From the NCBI GenBank assembly GCA_015680685.1, contig MNCI01010476.1:195367-257366 (forward strand): 62,000 nucleotides of DNA, in the 5' to 3' direction. Below, in pieces: positions 1 to 10,611 of this stretch. The notes under the pieces were generated by a model, which ran no database searches, was not told the origin of the DNA, and worked only from the letters and a program-made list of their open reading frames with translations. The position numbers were made by a program, and so were the translations under genes. The DNA comes from Gnetum montanum. Lineage: Eukaryota; Streptophyta; Gnetopsida; Gnetales; Gnetaceae. Positions within the stretch are counted from its first letter, which is position 1. Each line of letters begins with the position of its first letter.

Positions 1-389
1 GCGTTACTAGGAAAGCAATAAATAACATTAATTAAACCTATCCATGCACTGCAAGGTTTATCCACAAAGCTCGTCTTTATTGCCGTACACAACTTGCGTT
101 CAGGTACAAAGCTGCTCGAATAAAGAACCATTCACTTGGGGGACTCCTACTGCAGGCACATGGAAAATATTCTATCTCTGGGGTGATCAATCCGCCAGAG
201 CTTCGCTACTTTACGCCTACGGTGTCAAATGAGGGGAGTGTCGCCTCTTATTTATAGATTTGGCGGCGGACCGCAATATCGCGTACGCGATATCGTAGGG
301 AACGATGCAATATCGCAGGGGATGCAATATCGTGTCGGCCACGATATCGCGTACACGATATCGTGGCTTGTGCAATTCGCTTCTCATCA
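1..389 (-). mobile_element. Partial Athila-type LTR (solo or truncated) at window edge
   Basis: Reading minus, this matches the LTR family seen at 23641-24499 and 54760-55612: the same R/U5 words around 60-170, a TATA box (reverse of cttatttata near 248-257), and the family terminus, which on the plus strand ends ttctcatca at 389. No polypurine tract or retrotransposon sequence is visible right of 389, so it is a solo LTR or a truncated end; the other end is outside the window. It keeps many CpG sites that the other copies have lost, suggesting a younger copy. The short ORFs here are incidental. Confidence 0.75.
276..365. repeat. ATATCG palindromic patch in LTR U3
   Basis: 276-293 is a perfect 18-bp palindrome (atatcgcgtacgcgatat). 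Further ATATCG words follow, and 340-365 is an imperfect 26-bp palindrome built on cacgatatcg. The patch lies between the LTR end and its TATA box, that is, in U3. Confidence 0.8.
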
Positions 390-1859
390 ACTATCATCTA
401 TCATATTGTATTATATGGATGTGTTGTTTTGGAAAGATATTGAAAGAGAAAAAACTGTTCTTCTCAATGAGTTAAAGATGAAGATTTAAACACCTTAATG
501 TTATTATGTGAATATGGTTTATTATTTTTAGAATCAAAATCCTTGTATCAATTTATTGTATGCACTCATATCTTGCATATGTCAAGGAAAGACAAATTCT
601 CTAATGTAGTTCTTCAAGGTTTATGAGACTGTAGTTGGTACTTTTAAGAATTGCAATGATTGAGAAAATAGAATATTTTTTGGAAGGAAATGCACCAAAA
701 TCCTAAGTATATTCCCTTGGTTCCAACAACAATACTCCACTTTTATAACCATAATTCTTCTTTTTGATACCATTTTTGTTCCTAAGATATTGGGATGATT
801 CTTATTATTGTATTTATTATTAGATTAAATATTAAGAATTTATATTACCTTAGTTTCTAACAAAAATATATTGGGAAAACAATTAAAACATAGGATATAT
901 TGAAAACAAACATCCAAGGGGCAAGGCAAAAAAAATTTGTTAAGGATGCACTAGTGAGTACAAGCCTTCTTTTACTCTTTGCAATTGCACATAACAAGTT
1001 AGATTGAGTTAAACAACTCCTTAATTTTATATTTGTAGGTTTCAAAAAAAACTAAAAACTAAAATTCCCATAAAAAAAACACAAAGAGAACATCAATTCT
1101 TGAAAAATTAGAAAAGGGAAACATTAAAAGGAGAGCAAAAATACAAGATAACTTCTTGTCAATCCAACATAATAATGAAATAGATAGATTTTTATAAAAA
1201 CAAATTCAAGAAAGATTTTAAAAGTTTATTATCGTTATAAATGTGAATCCACATACAATATGACCATATATGAGGATGAGAGGTGCAGTTTATGCATTTG
1301 GAAAGTTTTGGGTTGATGGAAGGATGATGTAAGCTATAAATGTTATTAAGGCCTCTTGGCTTAAACACGACAAATTTCTTGATCCAAAATAAAAGATGAG
1401 AAAAAGGATGAACTTTAGTAGGATTTAGATTGATTGGTTAAAGTAGGTAGCTTTGCAAGTCACCGTGAGGATTGTATTGTATAAATATGCATACCTTTAA
1501 ATAATTTGATATTTAAAGAATTTTGGTGGTTGAAATTTTTTTTTAGGATACCTTGTCTACAGAGTAAATTGCATAGTACACTAGTTGCTTGTGTACTGAT
1601 CCATGAAATACAAAGTCAATCATTGGCAGTTAAAATAGCATCAATTTTCATAACTTTCAGGACTCTGATGACAGTTAAAATATTCTCTAACTGAAATTCA
1701 CAGGCACATGATGGCTGTAATGCATAACTGGAACAAGAAAATAGCAATAAAAGCAAATTTGGTCAAATAATCTATCAAGAAACCATTGTTGTCATGCTAC
1801 CCACCACCAGGAATGAAAAGTCTCCAGACAAATAGCCGAAGAATCAAAACTATTTTGCA
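390..1859. other. AT-rich intergenic sequence, no gene seen
   Basis: No open frame with family resemblance was found. A stretch around 750-870 (ending in a word like ttagtttctaac) recurs imperfectly at 4725-4855, so an old dispersed repeat is present. Confidence 0.6.
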
Positions 1860-3463
1860 CGTGGAATCAGAATCAGAATCCAAATCCGAATCAAAAATAT
1901 GCGGGAAAAACTGAATGTTTTGAATTCTGGCAAACCCACGTTCACGTCCACTGTCTGGCCTGCTGCCATTCACAATCGTGACAGTGACTGCATCATTTAT
2001 AATTGCTGTCTCTCGGTGACCAATCCCCCATATTCAAGCATTACAATCGTTTGCTTTTTCTGGTTGGGTCTCTTTCTTATGCTACTGTGAAGGAAGACTT
2101 TTAAACAGAAAAGGACGTACACTTTTCCTGAATTCAAGCAGAAACAAAAGCTTGCAATATCCCATGATTTTGTTTACGTAGTTGCGATGCAACTGAAATG
2201 TGAATGTTGATGATGGCCTTTTGTGAGTTAAATATCTCTGGGAATTTGTGGGTTCCTTGAGAAATATGTAATTTTGGTAATATATAAGAAGATCAGTCCA
2301 GACAAGTGTATCATAGAAAATAAATGCAGCTATAATGTTTCAGTTTCATACACTTCGGAAATGTTTTAAGGATAAATATTTCATTGGGGTTACACATGCA
2401 TGTTACCATAATATTCATATTCTAGTGTTGGAGAAGAGACACCAAAAGTGTACATTCTGCAATCCTCAAAGTTACACAGCCATTTTGGCTTTAACATTAA
2501 AAGTTACACAGCCAAAATGGTAACACAATCAAAGTTACATTCATGATACACAGCCAAGCAGGGCTTTAACATTCTCAAAGTTACATAACCTACGTGATAT
2601 GGTGCTATAGGTAGCCCCTGCTCCATCTAGTTGCCCTACTAAGTTTAATTGGGGTGTGTGAAAAAAGCTACTTTAATATATATGTGTTTGTGTTCGTGTT
2701 GGTTTCTATGAATTTTTGATGGGTAACTTGATTTTGCCTGCAATGATTTTCTTTTATAAAATCCTGAATATGCTAAATTCAAGAATTCTCCCTCTGTACC
2801 AGTAAATTCCTAAACAAAAGCCTTCTCATGCAGTAAGTTTTTCTTACATTTTTTGTTTTCTAACTTTCCTTAACATAAAATACAAGTACTCGACAATATA
2901 TTTACCAGTGAAATTAGCGAAAGTTAAATTTATTAATAAAAAATACAATCAAGTTAAGAATAATATGGAACAAAAAGTAGTCCGCCCCATTTTGTTGGAC
3001 AAGGCTGGATCACGATGATGATGATATTATGGGACAAAAACTTTGGAAGGTTCTACTATTACCAAAGCTGACCGGATTCTTATTCTTTGGGAGACAAACT
3101 GCACCTAATACAAAAAGGACAGCATTCAAATCACATTGTGAAATAAAACCTTATAAGATTCTTGTTTATCATTAAATTTCACTGTTTAAAATCTTAACAA
3201 TTTCCAGTATTCATGTCTTTTCTTGTATGCCATTATTTCTCTTTTGACATACCCCTTTTCCTACATCGGTTCCAGCACGTCATAATGCAAGAGCATCCAG
3301 AGAGAACATTCCTTGAATCCATAAAGATAAACGACCATTCTTATTCGCTTTTCCATAAAATGATCCAATAATTCAATCCTTGTAAACTCTGCTTTTAAAA
3401 AACTATTCTGTAACATTAGCCCATTAACAACTCCATTTTGTCACATCTAGGCAATGTGGCTTC

Positions 3464-3592
3464 CTACTTTTATGCCAATGCTTTCTCAGAAACCGCAACT
3501 GATGATGCTTCCAAACACAAGAAATGTGACACTATCAATTATAGCAATAACGCTTTAAAAAGCTACAAAAAAATAGAAGCCACGAGACCTGT
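3464..3592 (-). pseudogene. Degenerate copy of the 43-residue small ORF
   Basis: This is the counterpart of the intact ORF at 10070-10201. The start codon position reads ACA (3590-3592) and the frame meets stops soon after the shared Gly-Leu-Val-Ala-Ser beginning. The upstream TATA box (3685-3692, minus) and the palindrome at 3742-3761 are kept, so the promoter half is better conserved than the coding half. Seen directly by comparing the two copies; that it is a dead paralogue is inference. Confidence 0.55.
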
Positions 3593-3684
3593 GGGTATGT
3601 GAGAAATTAGGATTCAGAATCAGCTGATCGAATCAAGTTACCTTAACTTTTACGCCAAGGCATGGCATGGGCAGAAATGACTGC

Positions 3685-3692
3685 TTTTTATA
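3685..3692 (-). promoter_or_regulatory. TATA box of the copy A small gene
   Basis: TATAAAAA on the minus strand in the same context (ggtataaaaagcag) as copy B. Confidence 0.55.
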
Positions 3693-3741
3693 CCAAATTT
3701 AGTACTTCATATTTCTTGTGATCAGTCATGGAAAGTCACTG

Positions 3742-3761
3742 CTTGACATACATTTGTCAAG
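3742..3761. repeat. Conserved 20-bp inverted repeat upstream of TATA, copy A
   Basis: cttgacatacatttgtcaag has two perfect 7-bp arms around 6 bp. It is identical in copy B (10354-10373), 50 bp upstream of the TATA box in both, although flanking bases differ. Confidence 0.65.
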
Positions 3762-3960
3762 AGGGGGTACAGAACAAGTCATGTTTATTAATTACCGAAC
3801 TTGAAACGGAAATTTGGTTTTTGGTCTTATGAGTGTCTTTCAGCAAGACATTATTAGATACAAATGTCCTGAATCGAGGTAGGGATGAAGAAAAACCTAA
3901 CTTCCCTTTTTTGATTTCTACTTGTATTTGGTTAACCACTATGCTTCATACAAGGAAAGC

Positions 3961-5581
3961 TTCATCCAAATCTTCCATATAGCCAAATGGCCCAAAACCA
4001 TCTACACTTTCGAATCCGATTAATTATCCATGTCAAAACTTTTTGTTTGATAGGTGTTGCTGGCAGTGGGTGGTGCTCCTCTATAGCTGTTGCTGTTAAT
4101 GGGCGATTTGAAAAACTATAATATTCCGTGATTTCCCCAAATTCAGAAACTCTGTTTGCTTCTCAAAACTTGTTGCATTAAATCTGGGAATAAAACTACT
4201 TGTTTTGGCATCATACAACTTCAAACTATTGAAAAAAAAAATAGTTGCAAACAACCACTACTAATAATTTCTTTTGAAAAAACTTATCTATGTTTATCCT
4301 GAAGTTTATTTATGTTCATGTAGATCTAAAAAATCTGTCAAAACAGTATTCTATACAGAATATATCAGTAGCAATAAATCTTCAGAACTGGAGATTTGTC
4401 TACTATTCGTATAGTTTAAACAGATACTGATGCCTTAAATGATCCATATTTTATTTGCTGCTGCACATTTTATTTAGCGTTGCATATTATTCCATCTTTC
4501 TTGAAGGTGATGTAATCTCATTATTATTGTTTTCCTCCTTGTTAATTAGCATTCATATTGATATAAAAAGTTGCATGCATATATTCCACTTCAATATTTT
4601 TTCTTCATGGATTTGAAGCTTCTTTTTCTTTTGCATTTCATTTTGTCATTTCTCCAAATTTTTTTCTGTAACAAAATTTCAAGTTCCTTTTAAATTCATT
4701 ATTATATCTAAATTTTCAATACTCTACAATTTTTCTTTTTATATCATTATTGTTCTTAAGATTTTGGGATGATTTGTTTCACCTCATATTGCTATTTTTA
4801 TCATCAGATAGAATGTCAGGAATTTAAACATTATCTTAGCTTCTAACTTATACAACAATGAATCAAAAATGAAAGATCCAGCTACATGTTGATTTAGCAA
4901 TGATAGAATTTAGTTTTACTTCTCATAGATAACTCTAATTTATCAAGATTAGGGAGATCATTTACTTGTTTCTCATTTATATTGGCCAGCTATAATTCTT
5001 GATATGAACAATTATTCATGATTCAATTTTCAATAATTTCTCTATACCCTGAACTCATGTATTCATGAACTTTCATTAATTTATCTTATTTGTGATCCCA
5101 AGTATATTCATGAATTTTCCCTGATGGGGAAGATAATATAAGGTTTATAAAAATAAGTGGTTGAATTGATACCCTAATTTCTTAATCCTAAATAAAGAAA
5201 AGTTAAGAGTAAAAGGGCTGATGCAACTCAAACGTTTTATTTTTTACTACACGATAGAGAGTATGAAATGCACAGTCAAAAAAGAATACAGTCAACACCT
5301 TTACTGACCAGCTAACAACTAATGAAAATGAATTAAATAAATTTATTGATATTTTTACAATATTTAAAAAAATTAATGATTAAAATTTTTGTTACAATAA
5401 GATATGTGTTTCTCGAAGAGTTCTTTCAATAGCAGCTAGTCAATTGAATATGGATGGACACAATACAAGCTTAAATAAACTAAGCATGAAAAGAAAGTTC
5501 ATGCATCATTAGTACTCAATCTTAAGTATCAATTTTCAGAACTTGTAACTTTTCCATCACTTTTGTTATTGTTGTTGTTAG
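3961..5581. other. AT-rich intergenic sequence, no gene seen
   Basis: Very T-rich with no supported coding region. 4725-4855 is an imperfect repeat of 750-870. Confidence 0.6.
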
Positions 5582-5990
5582 GCTGCTTTTCAACAGAATC
5601 ACATATTGTATGGAAGCTACAAAAAGCATTGTAGAAAATTATTTATTTGCTTTGTTAACTTTGCAAAAGCATATGATTTTGTCATTAGTAAAAAGTTATG
5701 GTTGCACCTAAATAAATTAGGCATCCCCATAAAATTGATGACATCAATCCAAAAGCAATATGAAGAAGTCACCATTGAGCTTAAAGCCAGGGAATCAAGG
5801 GATAATTCTTAGTTCTAGAGAAATCCTGCAGTAAATGATGCCATTTATTCCCCATTCTCTTTAATCTCTTTATTGATGAGTGGCAGGATTGGATATGTAC
5901 AAAAAACTATCTATTGATGCATAAATTTTGGATACAACAACACCCGAAAAACTTGTTTAGGAAGATTATTGCCTAGGGTGCCTCTTATAT
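5582..5990 (+). pseudogene. LINE reverse transcriptase fragment (N-terminal palm)
   Basis: Translation gives a non-LTR retrotransposon RT segment: a motif-A region resembling F-x-D-F-x-K-A-F-D-x-V (here FVNFAKAYDFV near 5655-5690), then K-K-L-W-L and L-G-I-P-I-K-L-M, then after a stop near 5812 a weak match to the motif-B region and to a D-E-W-Q-D-W segment near 5870-5890. Only about 68 residues are open. No endonuclease domain was recognised upstream. The continuation with the catalytic motif C lies at 7950-8600, so the two are probably one element split by about 2 kb. Dead by stops and by loss of the catalytic Asp of motif A (Asn here). Family from RT motifs; assignment to one copy is inference. 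Confidence 0.7.
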
Positions 5991-7949
5991 GGGTATGGGA
6001 ACCTAAGAATAGTCTCAGCTGGTAGGGCAATGTGACATTTTGTGATATATAAAGATGCTGGTAAGTTAAACGATTTTAAAAAAGAAATATAAAAGGCAGT
6101 TCAAGATAATTTTGACAAACACACAAATGTTTGCTTTATAAATTTTCAACAATAAAATTTGTATTTCAATAAAACATAAAATTAAAGCAAGAAATAGCTC
6201 ACATCTTGGATAGGCTTAATCTGAGTTCTAAAATAAAATGGGTTTTGTGTTTAATCCACAACATAGAGACCACAGTTAAGTTGTACAAATACAAAATGAC
6301 AGAATGAAATTATGACCTAGCTCAAAACAAGCATAGATGAAAGGACTTCTAGTGCAACCTTGTCTACTAGTGTTTGCAAGAAACATATCTTTTCTAACAA
6401 GCCTACAACCTCTGAATCTACTCGTTGCTTTGCCCCAAACTGCCTTTGGGAGAGCCATTGAATAAGCAACAAAAGAGAAAACCCTAACATTTTCCACCAT
6501 GACTCCACTTGGAAAAACCCCACCATCGTAGCTAGCTTTCTGCTTTCTCCCTATCCTCTTTCCTTGTTAGAAAGAATTTATAAAGACTAGTCTAGCACAT
6601 GAGGAGCCACCACCTGCATGTAACAGCCATGGCAATTACTACCCATGCATAACGTCCACCGCCACCACCCACGCATAACCTCCATTGTAACATCCACTGA
6701 TCACATGTAGAAACAACAACGAACACCACCAATCATGTAGCAAAGAAATGCCCAGCTCCCACCACCTATGCACAGGTAATGGTTGCAAAAACATGTAGTA
6801 GTAAAAATGACATGGAACCATGCCCCAGCTGTTGCTTAAAGGGCAACTGCATGGACTTGGCATAGGAGAAACATGCTACTACAAAAATACATAGCATTCA
6901 GAGAAAACTCTATTAGAAATATGAACTCCTGTTTTCATAGGAGAATAAAAATAGCAACACCATCTCATGTTTTGTTTCTGTTGTAACCTGTATTGTATTG
7001 TATTGCAGCCATCTACAACAACATTGTTTGGTAGAAGTGTCATTCGCCCCCACACTGCATACAAGAAGCCACCTCACATTTGCTTGCATTGCCACCACTT
7101 TTGTGGGAGTCACAGAGGAGGCTTTGGAAGGTCCCCGGCAATTCTCTGTTACAATTCTCAACATCTCTGCCATGCCAAAACCAACCAAGCATGCCTCCAT
7201 TCATAGTGAAGATGGACAGAGAAAGGTGCAGATTTCTTGCAACTTCCATTTCTTTTATGTATCATTTGCAGATTAACCATAAATGGATCACACGTTTTTA
7301 AATTGTGTAGGGAAAAATAATTTGCAACTAAACTTTCATTGCTGTGGTAGGTAACATTTGCATCTACATGGAAGGCAGACAAATGGGAAACCTTGTGAAG
7401 GAAAGGCAGTAGGGATGACCACTGTAAATGGGTAATAATTGTTACAAACCGATGACCACTGTAAATGGGTAATAATTGTTACAAACCAAGAAACTCCCTC
7501 TAAGCTAAATAATCTATAGTTGTCAGTACCATAGCTCATATTTGAGAATACTAACTTTCAATCACTTCACACCCTAACTCCTTTGCTTTTTTTTTTATTA
7601 ACAAGGGATAATGATAGGTTACATAAGTGATAATTTCATTGGCTTGTTAGGTAAAGGTTGGTACATAAAGGCATGCTTAAGTTACCATTAAATTCCTCTG
7701 TAAGTTCTTTAAATTTTCTAAATTATCATGTTTCTTGCCTATTGTCAAACCAAAGAATGACTGTATGATGTATGGCCAACATGATAATTATTGAAGAATA
7801 GAGCCATTTCTAAATTGTGACTCAAACTTACAACCCATTTCATTACAAGATAATGAGTTAAAACCATAGGACTTTTAACTATCTATGGACTAGAACTTAT
7901 TTAATCAAGGCCTCGTGTTGGCATGGGAGTGTTGACATCAACACTATCA
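5991..7949. other. Sequence separating the two LINE fragments
   Basis: Contains CCACC-rich stretches (6600-6780) and several overlapping short ORFs on both strands (6913-7382), none of which I can tie to a family. A 37-bp tandem duplication lies at 7414-7487. It may be an insertion into the LINE; no terminal repeats were found. Confidence 0.4.
7414..7487. repeat. Exact 37-bp tandem duplication
   Basis: Two identical adjacent units (7414-7450 and 7451-7487), each starting gatgaccactgtaaatgggt. Identity implies a recent duplication or an assembly artefact. Confidence 0.9.
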
Positions 7950-8600
7950 ACATGTTATTAAAATAGGATTCCATATAGTGAATCTACTTCCTTATGCAAA
8001 CGACACCACCATAATTTGTACCTCAAATGAAGGTGTGCAAAATATGTTGCGAATTGTAGAAAACTTTTGTTTGTATTTTGACCTACAAATCAATGTGTAG
8101 AAAACAAAAATAATGATTTAGGGCACAAGAAATGCAAATTATAATTTTAAATTCAGGATTGTAAATGTAGAAATAGTGAATTCCTTTAGATACATGGGTT
8201 TTCATGATGTGAATAACTACAAATACGATAATTGTATGCAATTAAAAAAATTTAAACCATTAGGATTGTGGGCTTAGAAAGTTAGAAGAAAGAAAATTTT
8301 AGGTTGTGATTTATCCTACAATGTCATATGGGTGTGTTGACTAGGGTTAGGCCTTAGTGGAAAAAATTAGCAAGTTATTGAAAAGGTGCAAAAACTATTT
8401 TTATTAGATGAATTGAAGGTGAAGGCAAAATGTGACTTACTTCCCTTAGAAACTGAAAATTTAAGAAATACCGATCAAATCAAACTTTTCAAATCTTTTA
8501 GTGAAGATAAAAAAAACACAAGGATGGTATTACTAGGAGATGCAGTTGTTAAATACATTAAATATCTTACTAGAGTTGGTACAAAGTAATCCTACGCCTA
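7950..8600 (+). pseudogene. LINE reverse transcriptase fragment (motif C and thumb)
   Basis: The plus frame from about 7980 reads a non-LTR RT motif C in the form L-P-Y-A-N-D, where Y-A-D-D is expected, so one catalytic Asp has become Asn. It continues with the downstream L-Q-I-N-V-x-K-T-K-I-M segment (one stop), a G-T-R-N-A-N-Y segment and F-R-Y-M-G-F. Further stops follow before 8386, after which a 67-codon open stretch ends at 8589. Order and strand agree with the fragment at 5582-5990. No poly-A tail or target-site duplication was identified. Confidence 0.7.
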
Positions 8601-10069
8601 TAAACAGCTAATTAAGGACCAGATGCCAACAAGTTAATTAAGAACCAGATGCTAAGAAAGTTATAGTCAAATATGGAAAGCCAGAAAAAATTTCCATTGA
8701 ACTATCAGTTAGCTGAGAGCCTTTGCAGGAAGCATATTACAGATAATATATTAAAATTTCATGGAAATACTTTTGTTTAAACACCGACAAAATGCATGCC
8801 ATGTTCGTAGGTTCCTTCCTGGAAGTTGCAGAATCCTTCCAAACTCGTAATGATGGCAGCAGAGCAGACCTGACCTGACCGGACCTGTTACACATGCCAT
8901 GTGAAGAGAGAGGGAGGGGGCACCAGACCAGCAACTACTGAAAACAAAATCATAGCCCAATCGGGAAGACTAATATTATGCGGCAAAAATAAAACGTTTT
9001 GATTTCTTCCACGCCCACGTCACTGTCAACAACAGGGGAGTTGCTGGCCTGTTGCCATTTCTAGCCCTGACACAGCATCTGCAATTTCTGTTAGTATAAC
9101 CAATCCAATGCAGAGATTGAAGGCATACATTTGACGTTACAAAAAGCCCACTTTACATGAATTTAAGGAAAACAGAAAAGCCTCCAACATTCCATGATTT
9201 GGTTCCCTCTAAGATCTCAGGGTCCTTTAAGGGAAGGCCATTTTGTTAATCCAGAACCAATATATCATAGAAATTAAATGCATTGGTTGAATTTCAATAT
9301 AATGTTTCAGCTTCTTAGGTTTATAAATGTTTAGGGATCAAATCCAATATTTTAAAATATGTAAAACGGAGGTTAAGGATTTGGTTCCTATTATGATGTC
9401 TTACATGAAATATAAAATTACAAGATTAATATATTAAGTTGTGTTAATTAAGAAAACGGCAACTAATCAATAAAAGAAGTCGGGATTTGAAGAGGCATAG
9501 GATCCCATGTCCTCAGCATGGAATGCCTTTGCCAGGTTAGACGCCACAGATTACCTGGTCATGCCTTCGGTAACTTTTTATTAATTTAACCTTAAATAGA
9601 TCAATCCAATATTTCTGCCTCCCATGCATAATCAAATTCCAAAACCAAAGTCTTTTAATGCAGTGTAATTCTTGATCATTTAATAAAATACCAATCATAC
9701 TGGTGAAGCTAAAAGCAAAATTGAATTTATTAATAAAAATATTCAAGCTAGGCATAACATGGGACAAAAGTTTTGAGTCTAACGTTACAAAAACGTGACT
9801 ATTCTAATAGAGACAAAATGCCCCTGTTCCACAGAGAGAGAGTTAATCATAAAGTCAATCTCTAATGAAAGAACATCCATGCAGCACTTTCCTTGGATGC
9901 TAGAAAACTCAATGCCATGACAAACCTTTGCATCCATAAAATAACCCAATAATTCCATCCCTGTAAACTCTGCTTTTCACATCTGTTACAGAAAAAGCTA
10001 TTCTTGTTGGTCTGGTAGCATCAGCCAGCCTATCAGCTACTCTTTGTCATGATGGTAGTGTGTCTTCCA

Positions 10070-10201
10070 CTACTTTTGCTTATGCCAATGCTTTTCCCAT
10101 AACAGCCACTGATGATGATGCTTCCAAAGACACCAGAAAGGTGATAGTATCATAGCAATAATGCTCAAAATGCTCCAAAAAGCAGAAGCCACAAGACCCA
10201 T
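10070..10201 (-). CDS. Small 43-residue predicted membrane protein, function unknown
   Basis: Starts at the first ATG downstream of a good TATA box (10297-10304), about 95 bases away, with no earlier ATG in between; this supports the start. The 43 residues begin M-G-L-V-A-S and form one hydrophobic, Trp/Ile-rich stretch at about residues 3-26, a candidate membrane segment or anchor. The tail of about 17 residues is rich in His, Trp and Lys, with three adjacent His near residues 28-31. The stop is TAG at 10070-10072. A broken copy lies at 3464-3592. I do not recognise the family; it could instead be an upstream ORF or a first exon of a longer gene. Retention of the frame in only one copy gives weak support for coding. 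Confidence 0.4.
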   Translation of the reverse strand: MGLVASAFWSILSIIAMILSPFWCLWKHHHQWLLWEKHWHKQK

Positions 10202-10296
10202 GACCGTGAAACTGATACCACAATTCAGAATCAAGCGAAAGAATCAAAGTATCTTAACTTGTACGCCAAAACAATGGCACGGACAGAAACTGCTGC

Positions 10297-10304
10297 TTTT
10301 TATA
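10297..10304 (-). promoter_or_regulatory. TATA box of the small gene, copy B
   Basis: TATAAAAA on the minus strand (context ggtataaaaagcag), shared with copy A. A start of transcription near 10270 is expected by inference. Confidence 0.6.
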
Positions 10305-10353
10305 CCGAATGTAGTAATTTATATTTCCTGTGATCGGTCACGGAAACTGAATG

Positions 10354-10373
10354 CTTGACATACATTTGTCAAG
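10354..10373. repeat. Conserved 20-bp inverted repeat upstream of TATA, copy B
   Basis: Identical to 3742-3761. Perfect 7-bp arms with a 6-bp spacer suit a dimeric transcription factor site (inference). Confidence 0.65.
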
Positions 10374-10611
10374 AGGGGATACAGATTAGCTTATGTTTTG
10401 GGTTTGGCCTTTTCCAACAACAAATATACATACAAAAGTCCTGAATTGGGAGAGACAGAGGGGAGAAATAAAGGTTCTGCAATATAACATGACTCCCTGC
10501 CTTCCCTATCTTTCAGGATAAGAACAACTCAGGAAGCATCTGCTATGCTGAAATGAATGAACACAAATAAAAGTAAATATGAAGTATTTTCTGGTTCAGG
10601 AAGTTAGATGG

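Larger units (their letters stand above)
1860..3960. repeat. Segmental duplication, copy A (partner 8940-10470)
   Basis: Colinear with 8940-10470 in direct orientation. Matching landmarks include 1895-2030 with 8980-9110, 2930-2990 with 9715-9775, 3350-3400 with 9935-9980, and 3640-3780 with 10255-10390. The offset falls from about 7.1 kb on the left to 6.6 kb on the right, so copy A has gained, or copy B lost, several hundred bases. It carries a broken version of the small minus-strand gene intact in copy B. Confidence 0.75.
8940..10470. repeat. Segmental duplication, copy B (partner 1860-3960)
   Basis: Direct repeat of copy A. It contains the intact small minus-strand ORF (10070-10201), its TATA box and the conserved 20-bp inverted repeat. 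It lies just 3' of the phosphatase gene on the same strand. Similarity runs across coding, promoter and downstream parts, so a DNA segment was duplicated rather than a processed transcript. Confidence 0.75.

Noticed and set aside
6276-7539. Cluster of overlapping short ORFs on both strands
   Set aside because: No family resemblance. One minus frame has an N-C-R-G word reminiscent of LINE endonucleases, but too little matches to call it.
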